The notes beneath the pieces were generated by a model. That model saw nothing but the letters and a program-made list of their open reading frames with translations, did no database searches and had not been told where the DNA came from. Below are positions 55,301-64,000 of a stretch of 64,000 nucleotides of DNA, in pieces. Each line of letters opens with the position of its first letter. Position 1 is the first letter of the stretch. Source of the DNA: Benincasa hispida (Eukaryota > Streptophyta > Magnoliopsida > Cucurbitales > Cucurbitaceae); assembly GCF_009727055.1 (NCBI RefSeq), contig NC_052358.1, positions 43,630,404 to 43,694,403 of the forward strand. Reading direction: 5' to 3'. The position numbers and the translations under genes were made by a program.

Positions 55301-58300
55301 GGTGCACCGGGGATCGAATTTTTTGCACGAACTTTCTGCCTTGCGAAAATTTGAAAATGGACCCAAGGTTCTAAACGATGAGAAAATTTCGTGCGCCAAA
55401 TAGTTGAGAAACGGAGCTCATTTGGTCCTCCAAACAGCTCCCAGGTTCCATGGGGGTGTGATGGGTGCAAATTTTTGTGCGGGAACTTTTGGCGGGCAAA
55501 AATTTGAAAACATACTCAAATGTTTAGAACGATGAGAAAAAAGCCATCCGCAAGATGGTTTGAGAATAGAGCTCATTTAGTGCCCAAACGGCTATCGGGT
55601 TCGAGAGGGTGCCCCGGGGCCCAACTTTTATGCGCGAACTTTCCGCTGGGTGAAAATTTGAAAACGGACCAAGGGGTTTGGAACGATAAGAAAAAAGCGT
55701 GTGCCAGACGATATTGGGAATGGAGCTCATTTGGTTCCCCAAATGGCTGTCAAGCCCGGTAGGGTGTCTCGAGCCCAATTTTTGTGCGCAAACTTTTCAC
55801 CGAGCGAAAAATTTGAAAATGGACATAGGGATTAAAACGATGAGAAAAAGCCATGCGCCATACGATTTTGGGAATGGAGCTCATTTGGTGCTTCAAACAA
55901 CTATTGGGCCTAACGGGGGTGCAATCGGCCCAAGTTTTGTGTGCAAATTTTCGCAAGGCGAAAATTGGAAAACGTATTTAGGGGTTTGGAATGATGAGAA
56001 TAATTCGTCCGCCAGGACGATTTTGGGAACGGAGCTCATTTAGTGTTCCAAACGGCTATCTGGCTCGATGGGGGTGCCTTGGGGTTCAACTTTTGTGTGT
56101 GAACTTTTTGTGAGGCAAAAATTTGAAAATGAACCCAGGCATTCCGAAGCTTGAGAAAAAGCGGTGCACTTGACGATTTTGGCAACAGAGCTCATTTGGT
56201 GCCCCAAACAGCTCCCAAACCCGATGGGGTTGCCCGAGGGCCTAATTTTGTGCGCGAACTTTTTGCCGGGAAAAAAATTTGAAAACAGACCCAAGGGTTC
56301 AGAACAATGATAATAAGCCGTGCATCGAACGATTTTGGAAACGAAACTCATTTGATGCCCCAAACGGCACCTGGGTCGGGGGTTGTCCGAGGACCCAATT
56401 TTTGTGAACTGGGCAAAAATTTGAAAACAGACTAAGGGGTTCAAAATGATGAGAAAAAGCCAAGCACTAGACTGTTTTGGGAATAGAGCTCATTTTGGTG
56501 CCCCAAACGGCTTCCAGGCTCGGCGAGGATGCACCAGGATCCAAATTTTTTGCACAAACTTTCTGCTTAGCGAAAATTTTGAAAACGGACACAGAGGTTC
56601 TGAACGATGAGAAAAAGTCATGCATTAGATGGTTTTAGGAACAAAGCTCATTTGGAGCCCCAAATGGCTATCGGGCCAATGGGGGTGCCCGCGGCTCCTA
56701 TTTTTGTGCGCGAACTTTTCGCCGCGCGAAAAATTGAAAACGGACCCAGGCGTTTAGAATGATTAGAAAAAGCGATGCGCAAGACGATTTTGGGAACAAA
56801 ACTTATTTGGTGCCCAAACGGCACCCAGGCTGGACGGGGGGTGCTTGGGGCCCATTATTTGTGTGCGAACATCCTGCCAAGTAAAATTTGAAAATGAATG
56901 TAGGGGTTCAGAACAATGTGAAAATGTCGTACGCTATACGTTGTTGGTTGCTCATTTGGTGCCTCAAACGACTACTGGGTCTGGCGGGGGCGTCTTGTGG
57001 GCCAATTTTTATGCTTAAAATCTCCGTCGGGGAAAATTTAAAAACAGACCCAAGGGTTCAAAACGATAAGAAATAGAAGTGCGTGAGACGGTGCTGGGAA
57101 CAAAGCTTATTTGGTGCCCCAATCAGCTCCCGAGACCGTGAGGGTGCCCCGGGGCCCAATCTTTGTATGCGAACTTTCCGCTAGGCGAAAATTTGAAATC
57201 GAGCCCAAGGGTTTCGAACGATGAGCAAAAGTCGTGCGCTTGACAGTTTTGCAAACAGAGCTCATTTGATGCCCCAAATCACTATCCAGCCCAACGGGTG
57301 TGCCTCGGTACCCAATTTTTGTGCATGAAATTTCTGCCGAGAGAAAATTTAAAATGAACCCATGGGTTTAGAATAATGCGACAAATTTGTGCGCCAGACG
57401 GTTTTGGGAATGAAGCTCATTTGGTGCCCCAAATGGATCCCGGGCTCGGTAGGGATTCCCTGGGGCCAAATTTTTGTGCGTGAACTTTCCGTCGGCAAAA
57501 TTTTAAAACGAACCAAGGGGTTCAAAATGATAACAAAAAGTTTGTGCCAGACGGTTTTGGAACGAAACTCATCTGGTGACCCAAATGGCTATCGGGCTCG
57601 GCGGGGGTGCCCAGAGCCAAATTTTTGTTCACGAATTTTCCGCTGGACATAAATTTGAAAACGAACCTAGGGGTTTGAAGGATGAGAAAAAGCCATGCGC
57701 CAGACGGATTTTGGAAACGGAGCTCATTTGGTGCTTCAAATGGTTATCAGGCCCGGTTGGGTTGCCCTGAGGTCCAATTTTTGTGTGGATTTTGTTCCGT
57801 GCAAAAATTTGAAAACGGACCCAGGGGTTCAGACCGAGAGTAAAAGCCGTGCGCATGACAATTTTTGAAACGGAGCTCTTTAGGTGCCCCAAATGGTTCC
57901 CGGACCCGACGTGGGTGTCTCGGGCATAATTTTTGTGGGCGAACTTTCCACCGGACGAAAATTTGAAAAATAGACCCAGGGGTTCAGAACAATATATAAA
58001 AAGTCGTGCGCCAGACGATTTTCGGAACGGAGCTCAATGGTTCCCCAAACGGCTATCACACCTGGCAGGGGTGCCTAGCCCAATTTTTTGTGGGCGAACT
58101 TTTCACTGGGCGAAAATTTGAAAACGGACCCAAGGGTTCAGAACAATGAGAAAAAGCCGTGCGCTAGACGATTTTAGGAACGAAGGTCATTTGGTGCCCC
58201 ACAACGGCTATTGAGGCCGACGAGGGTGACCCGGGCCCAATTTTTGTGCCCGAACTTTCTGCCGGTCAAAAATTTGAAAATGACCCTAAGGGTCTAGAAC

Positions 58301-60120
58301 GATGATAAAAAGTCGTGCACCAAATGGTTTTTGGAACGGAGCTCTTTTAGGTCCTCAAACAGCTCCCGGGCCCAATTGGGGTTCTCTTGGACCCAATTTT
58401 TGTGCACGAACTTTTCGCCGGGCAAAAAATTTAAAACAGACTAGGGGTTCAAAATGATGAGAGAAATCCCTGCGCCAGACTGTTTAAGGGACAAAGCTCA
58501 TTTGGTGACCCAAATGGCTATTGGACCCGGCAGGGTGACCCAGGGCCAAATTTTTGTTCGCGAACTTTCCACCGAGCAAAAATTTGAAAATGGACCCAAT
58601 GGTTTAGAATGATGAGAAAAAGTCAAACGGTGGATGGTTTTGGGAACATAGCTCATTTGGTGCCCTAAACGACTATCGAGCCTAGAAAGGGTGCATGGGT
58701 CCCCATTTTATTGCGCGAACTATTCACAGGGGGGTTCGGAACGATGAGAAAAAGCCGTGCGCCAAACGATTTTTGGAAGGAGCTCATTTGGTGCCCAAAA
58801 CGGCTCCCAGGCCCCGTGGGGTGCCTCAGGGCCCAAATTTTGTGCGCGAATTGTCCGCCATGCAAAATTTTGAACACAGACCTAGGGGTTCAGAATATTG
58901 AGAAAAAGTCGTGCGCCAGGCGGTTTTGGGAAGGGAGCTCATTTTGTGCCCCAAATGGCTGTGGGGCTCGGTGGTGGTGCCTCAGGGCCTAATTTATTTG
59001 CGCGAACTTTCCGTCGGGCGTAAATTTGAAAACGTACCCAAAAGTTCAGAACCATGAGAAAAAGTCATGTGCCAAATGCTTTTGGGAACATAGCTCATTT
59101 GGTGACCCAAACGGCTCACGAGCCCGACAGGGTACCACGGGGCCTAATTTTTCTGTGCAAACTTTCCACTGGCCAAAAGTTTGAAAACAGATCGAGGTGT
59201 TCAAAACGACTAGAAAAAGTTGTGCGCCATACAGTTTTGGGAATGGAACTCCTTTGGTGCCCCAAATGGCTATCGGGCTTGACAGGTGTCCCCCAGCACC
59301 CAATTTTTGTGCTTGAACTTTCTGCTGGGCGAAAATTTGAAAACATACCCAGGGTTCAGAACAATGAGAAAAAGTTATGTGCCAGACAATTTTCGGAATG
59401 AAGCTCATTTGGTGCTCGAAAAGGCTATCGGATCCAGCAGAGTTGCCCCGGACCCCGAGTTTTTTGGCACGAACTTTCTACCTGGAAAAAATTTGAAAAT
59501 TGACCCAAGGGTTCAGAATGGTGAGAAAGAGTCGTGCGTCAGACGATTTTGAGAACGTAGCTAATTAGTGCTCCAAACGGCTCCCAGACCCCGCGAGGGT
59601 GTCTCGAGGCCAAATTTTGTGCGCGAACTTTCTGCAGGTGAAAATTTGAAAATGTACCTAGGGGTTCAAAACGATGAGAAAAAGTCGTCTGCCAGACAAT
59701 TTTGGGAACAGAGCTCATTTAGTGCCCCAAACGGCTTCTGGGTCCGAGGGGGTGCCACGAGGCTTAACTTTTGTGCTCCAACTTTCCGGCGGGCAAAAAT
59801 TTGAAAATGGACCAAGGGTTTAGAACGATGAGAAAAGTTGTGCACCAGGCGATTTTGGGAAGGAAGCTCATTTGGCGCCCGAAACGGCTGTCGACCCCGA
59901 CGAGGTGTCTTGGGCCTAATTTTTTGCGCGAACTTTCCGTCGGGTGAAAAATTTAAAAACGGACATAAGGATTCAGAACAATGACAAAAATCAATGCACT
60001 AGACAGTTTTGGAAACGGAGCTCATTTAGTGCCCCAAACAGTTATCGGGCCCGACGGGGTGCCATTAGGCCCAATTTTTATGTGCAAACTTTCCGTTGGG
60101 CGAATTTGAAAACGTATTCA
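52372..60120 (+). repeat. 154-bp satellite array, block 4 (~50 units)
   Basis: The largest block, with the same unit order and spacing of about 150-156 bp and many substitutions and indels. Some units are shortened (for example near 54090 and 58725, where part of the GAACTTTC module is lost). Ends at GAAAACGTATTCAG before an LTR. All open frames in it are incidental. Confidence 0.9.
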
Positions 60121-60130
60121 GATGTATTTT

Positions 60131-60285
60131 CATATAACCAGTCATAAACATTTAGTTGAAAGGATACCTTCTCATTGTCCTTCAGTATCTGTCATTTAAC
60201 CAGTCATAAACATTTAATTGAAAGGATACCTTCTCATTGTCCTTCAGTATCCGTCATATAACTAGTCATAAACATTTAGTTGAAC
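60131..60285 (+). repeat. 62-bp tandem repeat, 2.5 copies
   Basis: CCAGTCATAAACATTTAGTT and AAAGGATACCTTCTCATTGT recur at an exact 62-bp offset (60131, 60193, 60255), the third copy being partial. It lies in the gypsy-like LTR. Confidence 0.8.
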
Positions 60286-60727
60286 ACTAAGGCTTAATGC
60301 TCAAATCATCATACTAGTTCATCCATCATACTGGTTCATAAAAATGGGGTTACTTAAACATACTGATAGTATTTGGACAAGATAACATATCTAAATCATG
60401 TCAATTCCATGGAAAACATGCTTTACTTAGCATGAGAAATAGTTTCACAAATATGTTGCTTGGCAATCCATTTAAACACTTAGCATGGGAAATATCTTCA
60501 AGAAATTGTAGTTTCTAAATCATTAAAAACAGTAAGTCATCATATAGTCAGTCACAGTTCGTTGGCCTCTTAGCGGGTTATATGCCTCTCCTAGCTCTTC
60601 TTGGCCTGAAAGGACATAATTCCCGGTTAAACTACTCAGAATTTTTGGCAAAATACCTCAAATAGTTCATTTACTAAAGAAACTTTCATCAACAAAGTCA
60701 GCTTTACTAGCAAGATCCTCATCATGA

Positions 60728-60958
60728 GCGAGATCAATGAGATCCTCATGAGCAAGGTCAGCGAGATCCTCATGAGCGAGATCAAACTTTTCCTGGCAAA
60801 CTGTCATTCTAGCGATACTAACCTTACCAGCGAGATTTAACCCAATTTCTAGCGAGATTTCCTTCTAGAGCGAGATCCTCATCTCAAAATTAGCGAGATT
60901 TCCTTCATTACCGAGATCCTCAGCAGAAAATTAGCGAGATTTCCTTCATTAGCGAGAT
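60728..60958. repeat. GCGAGAT motif cluster
   Basis: Nine exact GCGAGAT copies and one ACCGAGAT variant in about 230 bp, often as AGCGAGATCCTCATGAG or TTAGCGAGATTTCCTTCATT. The larger composite module (TTAGCGAGATTTCCTTCATT plus a CGAGATCCTC half) is itself repeated. Within the gypsy-like LTR. Confidence 0.75.
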
Positions 60959-61937
60959 CCTCTTTTCCATATAAGTTGTTTGCTTGTTCTTCCCAAACAG
61001 ATGTCTGCTTATGCATAACTTTTCTGTTACAAATTAAAAAATTCATCACTCAAATTATAGCCCTCTTTTGAAGAAACTTCATTCTAAAAACATGTTTATA
61101 ATTGAGTTAGCAACATTACCTTAAAGTTAGCAACATTACCTTAAAATTTCAGCTCAAAATTCCTCGTCGTTTAATCTGGAGATTCAAAACTTCATCATTG
61201 GCCCAAATTCAAATAGCTGCCTGCTTGTTCAATAATTTCCAATTCAAACTTCAAAATTATATAACTCGATTTCCAGGCCAAAATCTTAAAAAGTTTCATT
61301 CTACAAGGTTTTTTATAACTAAGTTGATAATATTTCCTCAAATTTTTAGCTCAAAACGCTTCGTAGTTCGTCCTGGAGCTATTCTTCACTGATGGTCTAG
61401 ATTCACCCGAGAAACGAACCCTTCATTTTTATTTTGCCCTTTCGACTTTATTCCGGTGAGTTTTCTTTTTAGCAACCTAGCCATAGAAAATAGACACACA
61501 GAGCTTTCGAATGCCACTGAAATTACACAAATAGCCTAAGTAATTTGTCCAAACCGACCCAATGAACTTGACCTTCATACTTATATTACCACCCAAAATC
61601 TAGCATGAACTCTCCTTGTGCCACTTGGCCCACTATTGGTGATGAAAGGCTAGGATTTAGTAAATTTCCTTTTGCTAACTTAACTCACAATATTACTTCA
61701 GCACCATACCTCATTAGATGGCATGGTCTCATTTATATGCTTATTATGCATTCCATCATCAAGCATGATCTTCCCTAACCTGGCCAAGTTTTTTCCTACC
61801 TTTACACTTAGCTACCCAAGAGCCTATTCCTTCTTGCTTACATCTTCTACCCTTCATAAGACATGGCTTCATTTAGCTCATTAGAAGATATCACATTACT
61901 TACTCTTACTTGAAGTAATTAGGGTTCGGGTTTTACA

Positions 61938-63720
61938 ATGCGAGCGAGGGTGTCCTATACAAAGAGTTTGTATAAGACCGAATCACGAGATGATTTGTCT
62001 CTGTATATAACGTCGTTGATACTGGAGACTTACATCTCACTTAAACGACCATAGGTGACATGACCTTAATCCTGAGTGTTTTGGGAACTCCTGCCTTTGT
62101 GGGCGGTCCTTTGATTAGTATGGGTGAGAATGGTCAGATTGCCAACTCAACATGCCTACCTTTTGAGGACTTGTCTAATTTAGGAGCTGGGAACTCAGTT
62201 ACACAAGATGGAATTCACTACTTCCCTGAAGCAAGGGTAGATAGATAGATTGCTCCCTTAAGGGCTTATTCCAAGGCTTGAACATAGTAGCGATAGCTTC
62301 TCTATGGAAAAGAGGACTCAGTCATAGTAGGACTATGACTTATGTTCATTAGAGGGATCAGTGGTACTTAAGGAATTAGATGTAACTACAGGGGCATAAC
62401 GGTTATTGGCCGAGTTGTACTTACGAGCGATCTGTGAAGGGTTATCGCATTGTTGATTGGTTGATATGGACACAATATATCTGTAGTAAGGAGAGTTCAT
62501 TTGTCGATTTTTAGTAGACTGCCTGACAGCTAATGGATGGTGGATTCCGTGACTAAAGAGTTTAGTCAGTTATTCACGTACCATTGGAGCTTCGAGCTAC
62601 AGCTCTATAAGGTCTCCTTGATAGCTCAATGGATTTAAGTTGAGGATCCGTTCTTGGTGTTGATTTAAAATGTAATTGACAAGAGGTAATTCAATTATAT
62701 ATGATATGATTGGTATGATGTGTGAGATACATCAAGTGGAGGATTAATGTAAATGAGATTTACATTAAGGACCATGGAATAGAAAAAGAACTATGATTTA
62801 TATGTTTCACGAGATGAAATATTAAAACTATAGGTTATGAATATACTATGGTAAGTTGGTTATCATGTATATTTATAATTTTATTAATTATTGGATGATT
62901 ATCTCTTTTTCCCTAATAACCAATTTAGTGGGCGATTATTGGTGGTTTTCATGGTAACTGTGAGATAAAAGGAAAAATGTTTTCCTAAATTTAGAAGTTG
63001 ATGAATTGAGAATTTCTATTCTCGGAAATTACTCACGGCGGCTATCAAGTAAATTAGATTTGTTAAACGACAGCTGAAGAGAGACTAGATGATCGTGGAG
63101 TGACTCTACACGATAGTCACTTAGCTAGCCAATTAGCTAAACGATCGTGCAACTTTTGCTAAACGATCGTGTAGCATTTCTTAAATGATTGGGCATTGTT
63201 TATACGATAGACCTTGTCATCTTCCACTTGCTCAATCATTTACATGATTGTTTTCCTCCAATCTCGTCCTCTAACTAAGTCGACACAGAGCCCACACTTC
63301 TGGATTCTCACACTGAAAATACCAAACTAGCCATTGTGGTAGTGTCATACTCAACTCGACTAAGTCAAGGTTATTTGGAGACCGTTCATTGAGTTCGCGG
63401 TGTTCGTGTGGTGGTTACTGATTGTTCGTGATCTTAGAGATCACTGAGTTTGAGCGTTCGTGTGTTGCAGTCTTGGAGTCTGTTCGAGCGTTTGTGATCG
63501 AGGGATTTTGAAGATGAATCTTCAAAGATATGTTAATTCTTCCCTCGATAGTTTAGTAAAGCATGCTGTAATTTTTTTTTTTGTACATAGCTTGTATGTT
63601 TCTGTTTGTGATTGTAATTGTGTTGTTCATATACGAATGAAATTTGGAACGTTCCTTCCATTGCTCATGGACATCCTCATGGTTATAGTTTTCGATCAAT
63701 ATTTTTACTAACAATTAGTA
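61938..63720 (+). repeat. Copia LTR (family A-like), plus strand, 5' truncated
   Basis: Begins inside the LTR at the TCCTATACAAAGAGTTTGTA block (61953-61972) and follows 43868-45237 closely, including GTACTTAAGGAATTAGATGT and a cluster of AAACGATCG motifs at 63080-63190. It thus shows what the gapped copy at 45.2-45.9 kb may contain. The first ~330 bp are missing. The 3' end is approximate and no primer site was recognised. Confidence 0.55.
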
Positions 63721-64000
63721 ATTCTTGTAAGTGTGACCCGCCATTTTTAGATCTTATAGGATGGTATGAATATGCCTCCAAGATAGAAGACAATATCCAA
63801 GACGGAACTATAAGACCCTATTCATTTTACTGAAGCCTGGGTTGTTCCGAATCCTATGTTACAACCCTCTGTAGGGATCGCCACGGTTAATGACTAGCTA
63901 GTGCCGCATAAAAATGACAGCAAGCGTAACATAGGAATCTCACGGTTTAAACTAATAGAGGAGACCGTAGGACAATGTTGACACATTTCTTTCACCCATT
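63721..64000 (+). other. Possible retroelement leader at window end
   Basis: No open frame or motif that I can assign. It may be the internal start of the copia element whose LTR precedes it, but no primer-binding site was seen. Confidence 0.3.

Larger units (their letters stand above)
60124..61937 (-). repeat. Gypsy-like LTR, minus strand
   Basis: The minus strand begins TGTAAAACCCGAACCCTAAT at 61937, a start typical of Ty3-gypsy LTRs, and ends AAAATACA at 60124, giving TG...CA ends over 1.8 kb. It contains a 62-bp repeat and a GCGAGAT cluster. Left flank is satellite, right flank is a truncated copia LTR; no matching target duplication, so a rearrangement has occurred. No reliable coding sequence. 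Confidence 0.5.

Noticed and set aside
52347..60147. Many 60-140 residue frames on both strands with similar peptides
   Set aside because: All are readings of the satellite in different phases; similarity reflects the repeat, not a protein family.

Overview
This is a repeat-dominated window of a plant nuclear genome. The evidence is a five-exon SGS3 gene with GT-AG introns, a plant-type acyl-CoA thioesterase gene, Ty1-copia and Mutator-like elements carrying plant domain families, and a nuclear copy of plastid DNA (trnI-CAU, rpl23, rpl2, ycf2, rpoC2). The style of the repeats (TATCAG/GATAGA-rich MITE, CGATCGTTTAG motifs in LTRs) makes me think of a cucurbit, but this is an inference from memory and is not proven here.

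Layout. 1-11.7 kb: a decayed minus-strand Ty1-copia element. It has gag, protease, integrase, RT and RNase H remnants, a tRNA-Met-type primer site, and one complete 2.1-kb LTR at 9624-11740. A second repeat is nested at 3527-5040, and the 1.3-1.9 kb end is scrambled head to head. 11.7-13.4 kb: further LTR pieces on the plus strand. 13.4-16.4 kb: a composite organellar insert with a 10-bp direct repeat at its ends. 17.5-18.0 kb: a copia integrase relic. 19.5-27.0 kb: a Mutator-like element (MULE) with inverted ends and a probable 9-bp target duplication. It carries a broken transposase gene and a broken plant-mobile-domain (PMD) gene, and a solo LTR with a clean ACAAG duplication sits inside the transposase.

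27.3-34.1 kb holds the only two genes that look intact, both on the minus strand: a HotDog thioesterase (three exons) and SGS3 (five exons), the RNA-silencing partner of RDR6. 35.3-39.7 kb has two MITEs and two LTR relics in opposite orientation. From 39.7 to 60.1 kb lies a tandem satellite with a unit of about 154 bp, roughly 94 units in four blocks. It is split by LTR-type insertions at 43.5, 48.5 and 50.6 kb, and inside it is a run of 15 copies that look identical. A gypsy-like LTR (60.1-61.9 kb) and a truncated copia LTR (61.9-63.7 kb) close the window. An assembly gap of 652 N lies at 45238-45889.

Reading of the whole: a small gene island (thioesterase and SGS3) between a MULE and a satellite block resembling pericentromeric or heterochromatic DNA. 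SGS3 acts in small-RNA silencing of transposons and viruses, but nothing in the sequence shows that it is regulated by its neighbours. The items most worth a second look are the homogenised 154-bp satellite block, the MULE-PMD element with palindromic subterminal sites, the 33-bp hairpin repeats in a solo-LTR promoter region, and the composite organellar insert.
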